From positions 1 to 63,078 of the forward strand of contig JANQLQ010000212.1 in assembly GCA_028280565.1 (NCBI GenBank): a stretch of 63,078 nucleotides of DNA, in the 5' to 3' direction. A program made the position numbers and the translations under genes. The stretch is from Fulvivirga sp. Lineage in GTDB: Bacteria; Bacteroidota; Bacteroidia; Cytophagales; Cyclobacteriaceae. The notes below the pieces were generated by a model. The model did no database searches. It worked only from the letters and a program-made list of their open reading frames with translations, and had not been told where the DNA came from. Shown one piece after another: positions 9,989-19,127 of the stretch; within the stretch, counting starts at the first letter, position 1, and each line of letters opens with the position of its first letter.

Positions 9989-10024
9989 CAGGCGGCTTGG
10001 CGCTCCATGGCCCACAGCCGCCTG
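9989..10024 (+). terminator. Hairpin after susD (attenuator-like)
   Basis: CAGGCGGCT (9989-9997) pairs perfectly with AGCCGCCTG (10016-10024) around an 18-nt loop, 13 nt after the SusD stop codon. Only a short T-run follows, so full termination is doubtful. Partial termination or protection of the upstream mRNA would favour SusC/SusD over the enzymes; this is inference. Confidence 0.5.
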
Positions 10025-10065
10025 GTCTTTACCGAAAACCCATAGATCAAATTTCAATACACCCA

Positions 10066-11631
10066 ATGAAGATCCATAAGGTACTACTGACAAGCTTTTT
10101 ATTGTTAACCTACTTTTTAACCTATGCACAATCCAACATCGACGTAAGAGCATGGCAGTTGCACCACCTGGATGTGGAGTATTGTAAAAAGGTGATCGAC
10201 AGATCTAAAGATTATAACATCAATACCATCATTCTCTCCCACGGTATTATCTGGACCACCATGCAGCTCTATGATAAAAGCAGCCATGGAAAGCCGGACG
10301 CCACACGCCCCGGGAAAATACGTGAGCTAGCGCAATACATAAAATCAAAGGGACTTAAAACTTGGATCTGGACGCATGAATTCGCAGACGTGCCCGGCAA
10401 GTACTTGGAAAACGACGTAGTGCAGATGGATCGAAGGGGATTTTGGAAGTGGCTGGAGAGCAGGTATGACCAGGTATTGAAAGAGTTCCCCGAATTCGAC
10501 GGTTTCCTTATCACCTTTCATGAAGCACAATACAGGATATTTAATAACGCCCAAGTGAATTCCAAATTGCCAATGCCGGAACGCTTCCAGAAGCTGATCA
10601 ATGTCATGCATAAAGCGTGTAAAAAGTATAGCAAGGACCTGGTGGTACGGACATTCGTCTATGAACCCGAGCAGCTGAAATGGCTGGGAGAGGGGCTCCA
10701 AAAAGTTGATGACGATATCATTGTCCAATCGAAATGCGTTCCCCACGACTGGCAGCCCTTTTACCCACACAACCCCGTGATCGGTAAGTTTAAAGGCAAA
10801 AAGCAGATCGTAGAGTTTGATGGCTCTTCAGAATATACCGGGAGAAACCACATCCCATACACCTCCCCGGAATACTTTTCTTACCGGTGGAAGTACAGCA
10901 TGCAATTTCCCCAAGTGGTAGGCTACAATGCCCGGATCGATCATGGTGGGTACGATGCCCTCTTCACACCCAACGAGATCAATATCTACACCTTACACCG
11001 GGTAACGGAAACCCCGAACATAACGGCAGATGAAATATGGAGTGAATGGGCAACAGGAAGATATGGAGCAGCAGCGGCAGGGGAGATCATTTCGATCTTA
11101 AAGCCGAGTTTTGAGATTGTCAATAAGTTGTTTTTCCCTTATGGCGTATGGTTTACCGACCATACCAAGCTCCCCCACTTCGAGTATGCCAACAGCCACA
11201 TCACCTACATCAACAAATGGGATGCTGCCAACTACGCTACCACTACCCAAAAATTACTGGAACCCGGCATGGAGACTTTCCGGGGGCTACTCGCTGAAAA
11301 AGATAACGCCATTGCACTGGTCCAAAGATCACTGTGGAGGCTTCACCAAGCAAGACCCAAGCTCCGGGAACAGGACTATGACGATCTGAACGAGAGACTT
11401 TTGTTGATGATGCAAACCGCTATGATTTGGCGATACCACGCCGAGGCATTTTTCGGGTACAAACTTTTGGAGGATCACCCCGAACTCAAACCCGTGATCT
11501 TAAACGCAATAAACAATTTAAAAACAATGGCAAAAAACATTCCCGAAGACCAATTAAGAAAACCAGTGGCCCGACGGGATAATATTTTGGAGATAGCTCT
11601 AGAGCTCGAAGAGATGATCAATCATAAATGA
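10066..11631 (+). CDS. Secreted TIM-barrel protein, GH67 (alpha-glucuronidase)-like
   Basis: A 521-residue protein from the ATG at 10066, with a clear signal peptide (MKIHKVLLTSFLLLTYFLTYAQ). The upstream in-frame ATG at 9997 would prepend 23 polar residues and falls inside the post-susD hairpin, so it is rejected. The middle looks like a beta/alpha barrel (repeated strand-helix units such as INTIILSHG, LKTWIWTHE, FDGFLITFHEAQ, LVVRTFVYEPEQ), and the segment WSEWATGRYG followed by a helical C-terminus resembles GH67 alpha-glucuronidases. Carboxylates that could be catalytic include E185-H-style and D/E residues at barrel strand ends, but I cannot assign them with confidence. Probably periplasmic or surface, acting on a uronic-acid-containing or other oligosaccharide. 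It could also be an unclassified GH family. Confidence 0.7.
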   Translation: MKIHKVLLTSFLLLTYFLTYAQSNIDVRAWQLHHLDVEYCKKVIDRSKDYNINTIILSHGIIWTTMQLYDKSSHGKPDATRPGKIRELAQYIKSKGLKTWIWTHEFADVPGKYLENDVVQMDRRGFWKWLESRYDQVLKEFPEFDGFLITFHEAQYRIFNNAQVNSKLPMPERFQKLINVMHKACKKYSKDLVVRTFVYEPEQLKWLGEGLQKVDDDIIVQSKCVPHDWQPFYPHNPVIGKFKGKKQIVEFDGSSEYTGRNHIPYTSPEYFSYRWKYSMQFPQVVGYNARIDHGGYDALFTPNEINIYTLHRVTETPNITADEIWSEWATGRYGAAAAGEIISILKPSFEIVNKLFFPYGVWFTDHTKLPHFEYANSHITYINKWDAANYATTTQKLLEPGMETFRGLLAEKDNAIALVQRSLWRLHQARPKLREQDYDDLNERLLLMMQTAMIWRYHAEAFFGYKLLEDHPELKPVILNAINNLKTMAKNIPEDQLRKPVARRDNILEIALELEEMINHK

Positions 11632-11652
11632 TTAGGCAATTATTGGAATCCA

Positions 11653-13224
11653 ATGAAAGATATAAAACATAAAATCCTCTTGTCAATATCTTATCTTATG
11701 CTCTTTTGTGGTGTTTTCATAACACTCCTTTCCTGTACCAAAAGCCTGGCAGAAGATATTCGCCCCAATGTACTCATGATCTCTGCCGATGACCTGAAAG
11801 ACTGGGTAGGATATTTAGACGGATACGAAGGTAAAGTTCATACCCCAAACATTGACAAATTAGCTTCTATGGGCGTAGCATTTACCAATGCACATACCGC
11901 GGCCACGGTCTGTAGCCCATCCAGGAATGCCTTGCTATTGGGCAAACGACCCTCCACCACCGGGCTGTATAATAACCAGCAATGGTGGAAGGCTGCTCAT
12001 CCGCAAGAGGTGTCCCTTCCCGGGCATTTTAAAAAAAATGGCTATTTTACGGCCGGCGCCGGGAAAGTCTTCCATCACACCCCTGGCAACAATCCTCCTT
12101 GTAGTTGGGACGATTTCCAAGACCAGGTCTTTGACGACACCTGGCGGCATGCCTTTTGGGGTACCAGGCGCTATTTCGAGGTTTACGGGTATAGGGGTCC
12201 GATAGAGCCCTTTCCCGGATGGAAACCCGCAAACGGGATGCAATGGCCCGGGCGCGGTATGGACTGGGGAGCCATACCCGGGAAGCCGGAAGAGGACTAC
12301 GGCGATGTAAAAGTTGTGGAATATGCCGCAGATTTCCTCGGCAAAGCCCATAAAAAGCCCTTTTTCCTGGCACTTGGGATCTACCGGCCTCACTTGCCAT
12401 GGCATGTACCGCAAAAGTACTATGATATGTATCCCATTGACGAGATCGTAGTTCCTACACTTCATGAAGATGATCTCGACGATATTCCTATCGAAGGTCA
12501 AAAACTGGCAAAAGCTTCTTTGGAAGATTTTGAAACTATACGGGAACAGGGAAAATGGAAGGAAGCCATTCAGGCCTACCTGGCAAGCATCACGTTCGCG
12601 GATGACCAGGTAGGGAAGATCTTAGACCTGCTGGAGCAAAGCGACTACAAGGACAATACTATCATTGTATCTTGGTCTGACCACGGCTGGCATTTAGGCA
12701 CTAAGCAGCACTGGCATAAAAAAACGCTGTGGGAGGAATGTACCCGCATTCCTTTGACTTTTTATGTGCCGGGTATAACCCGGGAGAATTCCGTTTGTAA
12801 CAGGCCCGTAGACCTGGTGAATATCTTTCCTACCCTGCTCTCTCTTTGTAACTTACCAGGAAAACCCGTGCTGGACGGCCATGATATTACCCCGCTTTTA
12901 AAAGACCCTAATTTCGAATGGCGTTATCCCGCTTTAACCGAGATCAAAACAGGGAATATGGCGGTGAGGAGCCAGACCTGGCGTTATATACGATACCACG
13001 ACGGTACGGAAGAATTGTATAACCTTGAAAAGGATCCTTTCGAACATGAAAACCTTGCCGGTCAGCAAGTTTACCAAGCGGTCATTGAACAACATGCACA
13101 ATGGATACCGAAAACTTTTGCTCCACCGGCGCCGAGGAAGACGGACTTTTATTTTGATCCTCACGATTATACCTTCCTGAATAGAAAGACAAAAGCATTT
13201 ATAGATGGCAAGAAGCTACAGTAG
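11653..13224 (+). CDS. Sulfatase, iduronate-2-sulfatase-like
   Basis: A 523-residue formylglycine-dependent sulfatase. The motif CSPSRNALLLGKRP begins at Cys87, the residue converted to formylglycine. Calcium-site aspartates lie in SADDLKDW (DD at 46-47), and a late SDHGWHLGTKQHWHKK segment matches the iduronate-2-sulfatase-like group, as does IYRPHLPWHVPQKYYDMYP. The N-terminus has a lipobox-like TLLSC (Cys28), so it is probably a lipoprotein. It would remove a sulfate ester from a glycan during stepwise breakdown. It lies 21 nt after the GH67-like gene and directly before the GHL10-like gene. The family assignment is firm; the sugar and carbon position of the sulfate are not known. Confidence 0.92.
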   Translation: MKDIKHKILLSISYLMLFCGVFITLLSCTKSLAEDIRPNVLMISADDLKDWVGYLDGYEGKVHTPNIDKLASMGVAFTNAHTAATVCSPSRNALLLGKRPSTTGLYNNQQWWKAAHPQEVSLPGHFKKNGYFTAGAGKVFHHTPGNNPPCSWDDFQDQVFDDTWRHAFWGTRRYFEVYGYRGPIEPFPGWKPANGMQWPGRGMDWGAIPGKPEEDYGDVKVVEYAADFLGKAHKKPFFLALGIYRPHLPWHVPQKYYDMYPIDEIVVPTLHEDDLDDIPIEGQKLAKASLEDFETIREQGKWKEAIQAYLASITFADDQVGKILDLLEQSDYKDNTIIVSWSDHGWHLGTKQHWHKKTLWEECTRIPLTFYVPGITRENSVCNRPVDLVNIFPTLLSLCNLPGKPVLDGHDITPLLKDPNFEWRYPALTEIKTGNMAVRSQTWRYIRYHDGTEELYNLEKDPFEHENLAGQQVYQAVIEQHAQWIPKTFAPPAPRKTDFYFDPHDYTFLNRKTKAFIDGKKLQ

Positions 13225-13228
13225 ATCC

Positions 13229-15889
13229 ATGTTTGCCCATTTCAATTTCCAGTCTCTTGGAAAGCTCAACGACCGCCGAGTGCCGGTGCTAATAGTCGCA
13301 TGGATATCAATTCTATTCCTCGTTTCCATCCCAATGTTCCATTTTGAACAGGGTGAGGCAAGCCTCCCTCAAAAGAGCTTAGCGGCTAGTGAAGATTACA
13401 TCCTCACATGGAATGACCTTACACTTGGTAAAAATACTTCCTTAGTTTTAAGCCCGGGAAGTATGCATGAACTAACGATAGCTTCCAAAAATGCTCTTCC
13501 ATTTAAGGGACGATTGTTAAAAACATTGCCTAATGGGTCTTCAACCGAACTTCACTCCAAGCAAGGAGCTAAAAATAAGGTCAAATTCGAAGTAGGCCCT
13601 TTCACGGCGCCTGCCGAATATACCTACGGATCCGGTGTTGTCTACAGGAAGGGATATCAACTTCAATTAACACTTACCTCCGAAAGTGGCGAAACCGCCC
13701 AGTACAATTGGTGCCAGCCATTGGCAACGGATAAGAGCGAGCGATTGATCCTAGGTACCGAAAAAGATTTTGTATTCACTCCCGGTTGGGGAGCAAAAAG
13801 GCTTACCCAAGTAGAACGTTCCCTAGTGATGCGTCCGGTGATCTCCATACGCTTACATGAAAAGATACTAATGGAACCCGGTCAACTGGAGGTTCTCATG
13901 AGTTCCCATCTACAAGACCAGCTTATCGCCCAAGTTAAAGTCACTAATAAAAAAGGACGGCTAGTATATGAACAAGAAGTGACTTTCAAAGGGGATCATT
14001 CCCTCGTCATTGATTCGGAAAACTGGGAAGAAGGCACATATACTATTGCCCTTCACCCCTATCTCGCCGGTACCTACTGGGAAGAGGGCCCGGCTTTAAA
14101 GTACCATCATACGCGGCTTGAAAAAAACGAGATCGTCATCTCCCCTTTGGCGCATTGGTCCTTACAAATGGACCCGGTCCGCACTGCCCTCACATTGAAC
14201 ACTATGGAAGACGCTGTAGATCAATATGCCAAAGGAAAATACGATAAGAGCTGCTGGCAAGTTGATAGGTCGGGGAGTCTTCTGAGCAAAGATTCACGGG
14301 TCAACCAAACTCCCATACCACTGGACTTGGGGCTGAAAGGACACTATGCATTGTTTGTAGAGCCTATCCAAGAGGCCCTGGTACAAGTGGGGGACGCAGG
14401 GCTGATCCGCCCGGTGAGTACTCCCCTAGTAGAAGATAAAAGGGGCACCTACGTGGTGGCAAAAGACTTTACAAACGTCACACTCAACCTTTTTCCACCC
14501 TCGCAGGATGGGTACGGTATCAAAGCGCTCCATCTTATCCCGGTGACAGGCAAGTCAGTAAAAAAGCTTTACCAGCAAGTAGGCAGTCCCGAGATGCCGG
14601 TGGTAGGCGTTAATGATTGGAAAGTCTATTTCAAACCGCAAAGCAGGGTGGAAGAAGATCAAATTGAAAATATCATTGCTGCACAGAAAGAGATAGGGCT
14701 CCATAATTTAGCGTGGAGTGTAGGCCGGTCCGTGATCGAATATAAAAGCCAGTTGGAGGAGGTCACCCTGTTCCCCGCACCACCCCCTTTAAGTACCTCG
14801 GAAAGTGAAAATAAGATCATTTGGGACAAGTGGAATAAATTGGTAAACAGCGACTATTATACCAAGGCCGAGATCATTAAAAAGATCGATGCTTACGAAA
14901 CTGCCCTCGCCAATGCTTCGAAACACCAGGTCGGCCTGTCTGCTTGGCTGGCCATGAACCGGCACTACCATGGTGACGTGGAAAGGGACCTGCGCTGGTC
15001 GCTCAACAGCTCAATCTTCTATCGCAGAAACCCACAGTGGCACCAGGCCTACAAAGACGGGTCGCCGATCCAAGGGAACGGCCGGATGAGCTACTATTTC
15101 CCGGGAGTGAGAAAAGAAAGGGTCGATATCTTGCTGGAAGTAGCCTCCAAAGGGCCGGGTGGATTGCTCATAGGCGGCTGCCGGCAAGTTCCTATGCTAG
15201 CGTACAACCCCGAAATGGTAAGGGAATACAAAAAACTCACTGGTGTAGATCCTACCAAGATCGACGCGACTGATTCTCTTCGATACACCCAATGGATACA
15301 ATGGCGGGCAAATTTCTTCACGGAGCTTTTGAGGGAGCTTAAGGTCGGGCTCCGTCCTGTAGAAAATGACCTTGGCAGAGAAATACCGGTGACCGTGAGA
15401 ATTCCCAGCGCGGGCATCTATTGGAATTTAGCCCAAGGCTTGGACGTGACCACTTGGTTACAGGAAAAATTGGTCGACAAACTACAGCTAGACCCGCTCG
15501 AAGACCGGGATGGAAGAGGAAGGCATGATGTAAGCCCTTATGTACAGCTAGGAAGAAAACACAACGTAGAGATCTACGGAGGCGTAGGATCATCCTGGTT
15601 CCTTAACAACAGTAACGGGTTAGTGCCGGGTCTCATGCGCCTTCATGGTTTACAAACTTCTGGAATAGACGGCATAGAAATTTACGAAACCGAGCTTACC
15701 GCGGTGGCCACCCAAGAGCGATGGCTCATCCCCTATGCCGGGAAACCAGGAGTCCTGGAATCTTTTTTGGAAAACTCCAACCTATTGTCTTGCTTCCCTA
15801 TAAGCTCCACCACGGCAGCCTACGGGCATGACAACCACAGCTTTAGGGAGGCTTACGATATCGTTGGATTTGGACATGAGTCATTATGA
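13229..15889 (+). CDS. Family 10-like glycosyl hydrolase (GHL10-like), membrane-anchored or secreted
   Basis: About 886 residues from the ATG at 13229; an ATG at 13205 is also possible and would overlap the sulfatase stop by 20 nt. A hydrophobic stretch (VPVLIVAWISILFLVSIPMF, from about residue 19) serves as signal or anchor. The N-terminal half is beta-rich and not recognised. The C-terminal half shows GHL10/DUF187-like features: a segment beginning RMSYYFPGVRKERVDILLEV, a region PGGLLIGGCRQVPMLAYNP, and WRANFFTELLRELK, as in large Bacteroidota and Planctomycetota proteins. The enzymatic activity is unproven. No clear catalytic pair can be named. It is part of the PUL by position. Confidence 0.75.
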   Translation: MFAHFNFQSLGKLNDRRVPVLIVAWISILFLVSIPMFHFEQGEASLPQKSLAASEDYILTWNDLTLGKNTSLVLSPGSMHELTIASKNALPFKGRLLKTLPNGSSTELHSKQGAKNKVKFEVGPFTAPAEYTYGSGVVYRKGYQLQLTLTSESGETAQYNWCQPLATDKSERLILGTEKDFVFTPGWGAKRLTQVERSLVMRPVISIRLHEKILMEPGQLEVLMSSHLQDQLIAQVKVTNKKGRLVYEQEVTFKGDHSLVIDSENWEEGTYTIALHPYLAGTYWEEGPALKYHHTRLEKNEIVISPLAHWSLQMDPVRTALTLNTMEDAVDQYAKGKYDKSCWQVDRSGSLLSKDSRVNQTPIPLDLGLKGHYALFVEPIQEALVQVGDAGLIRPVSTPLVEDKRGTYVVAKDFTNVTLNLFPPSQDGYGIKALHLIPVTGKSVKKLYQQVGSPEMPVVGVNDWKVYFKPQSRVEEDQIENIIAAQKEIGLHNLAWSVGRSVIEYKSQLEEVTLFPAPPPLSTSESENKIIWDKWNKLVNSDYYTKAEIIKKIDAYETALANASKHQVGLSAWLAMNRHYHGDVERDLRWSLNSSIFYRRNPQWHQAYKDGSPIQGNGRMSYYFPGVRKERVDILLEVASKGPGGLLIGGCRQVPMLAYNPEMVREYKKLTGVDPTKIDATDSLRYTQWIQWRANFFTELLRELKVGLRPVENDLGREIPVTVRIPSAGIYWNLAQGLDVTTWLQEKLVDKLQLDPLEDRDGRGRHDVSPYVQLGRKHNVEIYGGVGSSWFLNNSNGLVPGLMRLHGLQTSGIDGIEIYETELTAVATQERWLIPYAGKPGVLESFLENSNLLSCFPISSTTAAYGHDNHSFREAYDIVGFGHESL

Positions 15890-16032
15890 AAAATTGAGTA
15901 CACCACATACAGGATAAAAGACTTTCGCATATGCTTCAAATCATAAAAACAGCATCACTCAAGCCCCTATCGTCATTCAGGCCGACGGACGTGTGGGGGC
16001 ACTTTTGTCGCCACACTTTTCCCCAAATCAAT

Positions 16033-16091
16033 CGTCATTGCGAACCCCAGGGATGGGATGGCGCGCCGGGAGGTGAAGCAATCCCCCTCTT
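16033..16091 (+). repeat. Interspersed intergenic repeat (CGTCATTGCGAAC...GTGAAGCAATCCCC)
   Basis: The sequence from CGTCATTGCGAAC to GTGAAGCAATCCCC recurs on the opposite strand at 31508-31648 and 31670-31808 in the forms CGTCATCGCGAACCC...GCGTGAAGCGATC and CGTCATTGCGAACTT...GCGTGAAGTGATC. A further CGTCATTCAGG lies just upstream near 15971. It fills the otherwise empty gap between the GHL10-like gene and the PhoD-like gene, and its translation as the N-terminus of a longer PhoD ORF is an artefact. Confidence 0.75.
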
Positions 16092-16167
16092 AAGAAACGA
16101 AAATGAAATCGATTCGACCCGCTATCAGGAAAGATTTACCGCGTTGTTCACTCACCGACTCGTGTCC

Positions 16168-17670
16168 ATGACTTACTTTCCTAGAGTCGTAGCAAATCTT
16201 TGGGATAGGCTAGTTAAGAGATTTTTGAAAGAGAAGTACCTTGTCGATAAACAATGCATCTTCAGCAATACATGGTCTATATTTATTGTGGCCTTCACCT
16301 TTTTAACATTGTCCTGCGAAACCCCAAAAAAAGAAAATGAAATACACCTCGGATCAGGCGCCAAAGTAGGCGAGATCACCAGCAACTCGGCAATTGTTCA
16401 CGTGCGCACCACCTCGCTGCCCGGGCAGGACCTGGCAGGACTCATACCCGGCACACCCGGTGAAGTAAGGATACGCTACGCCAACAACCCGGAATTGAGC
16501 GATGCTACTGTGGGGGACTGGCGTATGGTAAATAACAACGTCGATCATTCCATTCAAATCAAGCTCCAAGGCTTGACCCCAGGCACTCGCTACTACTACC
16601 AAGTCGATTATCGAGTGGACGCAAGCTCCGAACAAAAAACATCAGCCACCTGGTCATTCCCCACGGCTCCCGGCGCACAGGAGCGGCAGCCCGTGCGCTT
16701 CCAAGTCACCACCTGCCAGGATTTATATGCCGACTCCACTTACTACTACATGGCCAAGCAAGAGCCTTCCTTCCTGGTCTCGGCGGGCGATAATGTGTAC
16801 TATGATGAGCAGTGCCTGGCGCGAAACGTCGAAGAAGCGTACCAGGCCTATCAAAAAATGTTTGGCTTGCCTTACATGAAAAAATACTTCGAGCATATCG
16901 GGGGATACTTCCAAAAAGATGATCACGACTACCGTTTCAACGATGCCGATCCCACCCAAGACCAAATGGCCGGCGACGGGGGCAAGCCCACGAAACATTC
17001 GGATAGCATTGCCCAGGAATGGCTGTCACATGAAGAGGGCATCAAGGTTTTCAAAGAAGTTTTCCCAATGGGTGACCTTACCTATCGCTCTTTCCGGTGG
17101 GGAAAAGGGGTCCAAATTATCCTTTTAGAAGGGCGGGATTATCGTTCGCCTAACCGGATGGAAGATGGGCCAGGTAAGTCTATTTGGGGAAATGAACAAA
17201 AGGAGTGGTTGCAAAAGACCTTGTTAGAAAGCGATGCCGACTGGCGTATCGTTGTTTCCCCCACCCCTATCATAGGCCCTGACAGACCATCTAAAAATGA
17301 CAACCACGCCAATAAGAACGGTTTCTGGACTGAGGGGCAATGGTTTTTGGATTGGATCCAGGGAAAAGATCTTCAAAATAACGTAGTCCTGGTCTGCGGT
17401 GACCGCCACTGGCAATACCATTCGGTAGATTCTCGCAACGACAGGAATATCCACGAGTTTAGCTGCGGCCCCACACACGATTCCCACACGCAAAAAGTGG
17501 TGTCTCCTTCTGTAAGCCCCTATTTCGACGGGGTAGTGCAGCCCTATGCGGCTTCGAAGGGTGGGTTTTTGGGGGTTGAATACCGGCCCGATCGTTCCAT
17601 AGCATTTACCCATTACGATACAAAGGGTGTACAGTTATACAGCACGGTGCTAAAAACAACTACACCATGA
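16168..17670 (+). CDS. PhoD-like phosphatase/phosphodiesterase lipoprotein
   Basis: A PhoD-family metallo-phosphoesterase of about 500 residues. Visible features are an N-terminal fibronectin-like domain (GAKVGEITSNSAIVHVRTT onward) and metal-binding motifs SAGDNVYYD, KDDHDYRFND, LLEGRDYRSPN and CGDRHWQYH. The reading frame runs open back to 15931, but that part is repeat DNA. ATG at 16168 gives a long positive n-region; TTG at 16225 gives a neater lipoprotein signal starting MKEKYLVDK and ending TLSC. The cysteine in LTLSC is the likely lipidation site. PhoD-like proteins hydrolyse phosphodiesters or phosphomonoesters with Ca/Fe; its role in a PUL may be removing phosphate from a glycan. The stop overlaps the next start by 4 nt (ATGA). 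Confidence 0.85.
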   Translation: MTYFPRVVANLWDRLVKRFLKEKYLVDKQCIFSNTWSIFIVAFTFLTLSCETPKKENEIHLGSGAKVGEITSNSAIVHVRTTSLPGQDLAGLIPGTPGEVRIRYANNPELSDATVGDWRMVNNNVDHSIQIKLQGLTPGTRYYYQVDYRVDASSEQKTSATWSFPTAPGAQERQPVRFQVTTCQDLYADSTYYYMAKQEPSFLVSAGDNVYYDEQCLARNVEEAYQAYQKMFGLPYMKKYFEHIGGYFQKDDHDYRFNDADPTQDQMAGDGGKPTKHSDSIAQEWLSHEEGIKVFKEVFPMGDLTYRSFRWGKGVQIILLEGRDYRSPNRMEDGPGKSIWGNEQKEWLQKTLLESDADWRIVVSPTPIIGPDRPSKNDNHANKNGFWTEGQWFLDWIQGKDLQNNVVLVCGDRHWQYHSVDSRNDRNIHEFSCGPTHDSHTQKVVSPSVSPYFDGVVQPYAASKGGFLGVEYRPDRSIAFTHYDTKGVQLYSTVLKTTTP

Positions 17671-19127
17671 GGACATTCGTATTTTTCGTCACTTTTTTCG
17701 CCGTTATCCTGCTGACCGGCTGCAAGGCCAAAGATCAGCCCGAAACAAGAAATACCCAGCCGAATGTGCTTTTCATCGCCATGGACGATATGAACGATTG
17801 GACCCAATTGTTCGATGAAAAACACCCTATAAAAACCCCCAACATGATCCGTTTAGCAAAAAACGGGGTCTTTTTCAGGCAGGCTTATGCCAATGCCGCG
17901 TCGTGCAATCCTTCCCGGTTCTCCCTGCTTAGCGGCAAAATACCTTCCAATACGGGGGTATACGGGAATTCTTCCGACTGGAAATCAGCCCATGACCACC
18001 TGGAACTCCTGCCGGAATATTTTAAAAACCAAGGCTATAAAACATACGGTTCAGGTAAAATATTCCACCACCATGCCGCGCGTTACACGAAATACGAGGT
18101 ATTTGACGAATCCCTGGCATTTCCCCTATCCCGACCGGACGCCCCCATGCCGGCAGACAACTTGAACGGGATCACGCATTGGTACAATAAAGACTTGCAA
18201 CAAGCGAAGAAAGTAAGCCCGAACTTCGACTGGGGCGTATGGCCGCCCGACCCGGGAGAACATGTGGACCATAGAACGGTCAACTGGGCGATCGAAAAAC
18301 TAAAAAACCACACGGATAAGCCCTTTTTCATGGCGGTCGGGATCTTTCGCCCGCATATGCCCTTTTTTGCGCCTAGTGAGTTCTTTGATCAGTATCCGGT
18401 AAAGTCATCGGCCCTGCCGGAGATCAATCCTAACGATTTCGACGATCTCGAAGATGAGTCTGTCCGCTTTGTCAAAAGACATGCCAGGTTCATGAATACC
18501 TTCGAAGGCGAAAAGCAACGCGATCCCAGTATTTTCAAAAAAGCGGTGAGAGCCTACCAAGTAGCGGCTACCTATGCCGATCATCAATTGGGCCGGATGC
18601 TAGATGCCCTGCAGCAAAGCCCTTATGCCGAAAATACCATTGTCGTTTTATGGTCAGACCATGGCTATCACCTAGGGGAGAAGGACCACTGGGAAAAATT
18701 TGTATTGTATGAAAAAGCGTGCCATGTACCGTTCATCTGGGCAGGCCCGGGGATCACTGACAATAAGGTTTCCAACGCTACGGTATCGTTAGTAGATATG
18801 TATCCTACGCTGGTGGAATTATGTGGCCTTCCTTCCAAAGAAGGGCTCGACGGGCGTTCTATCACGTCTTTGTTAGCCGATCCCAGCACGAGGTGGGCGT
18901 TCCCTGCCGTGACCACCTATGGGCATAATAACCATGCTATCCGTTCAGATCAATTCAGGTATATACGCCTCCAGGGCGGTGCCAAGGAGCTATACAATAC
19001 CTCGGAAGATCCCAATGAATGGGAAAACCTTGTCAAGGATCCCAGCTATCAAAAATGGATCGACAGCCTGGATACCTGGATCCCCGCCCAAAATGTAGAA
19101 CCCGTACCCAACTGGAAAGGCAAATGA
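17667..19127 (+). CDS. Sulfatase, iduronate-2-sulfatase-like
   Basis: A 486-residue sulfatase with a lipoprotein signal (LLTGC, Cys19). The formylglycine motif is CNPSRFSLLSGK starting at Cys80. Other family segments are AMDDMNDW (metal site), FRPHMPFFAPSEFFDQYP and SDHGYHLGEKDHWEK, which again place it in the iduronate-2-sulfatase-like group together with the gene at 11653. The two are clearly related but not near-identical, suggesting different sulfate positions or sugars. The gene starts within the PhoD stop codon (ATGA) and ends in an ATGA overlap with the next sulfatase, so three genes are translationally coupled. Confidence 0.93.
   Translation: MRTFVFFVTFFAVILLTGCKAKDQPETRNTQPNVLFIAMDDMNDWTQLFDEKHPIKTPNMIRLAKNGVFFRQAYANAASCNPSRFSLLSGKIPSNTGVYGNSSDWKSAHDHLELLPEYFKNQGYKTYGSGKIFHHHAARYTKYEVFDESLAFPLSRPDAPMPADNLNGITHWYNKDLQQAKKVSPNFDWGVWPPDPGEHVDHRTVNWAIEKLKNHTDKPFFMAVGIFRPHMPFFAPSEFFDQYPVKSSALPEINPNDFDDLEDESVRFVKRHARFMNTFEGEKQRDPSIFKKAVRAYQVAATYADHQLGRMLDALQQSPYAENTIVVLWSDHGYHLGEKDHWEKFVLYEKACHVPFIWAGPGITDNKVSNATVSLVDMYPTLVELCGLPSKEGLDGRSITSLLADPSTRWAFPAVTTYGHNNHAIRSDQFRYIRLQGGAKELYNTSEDPNEWENLVKDPSYQKWIDSLDTWIPAQNVEPVPNWKGK

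Noticed and set aside
15931-16167. N-terminal extension of the PhoD-like gene
   Set aside because: The extension is translated intergenic repeat sequence with no signal peptide at its start.
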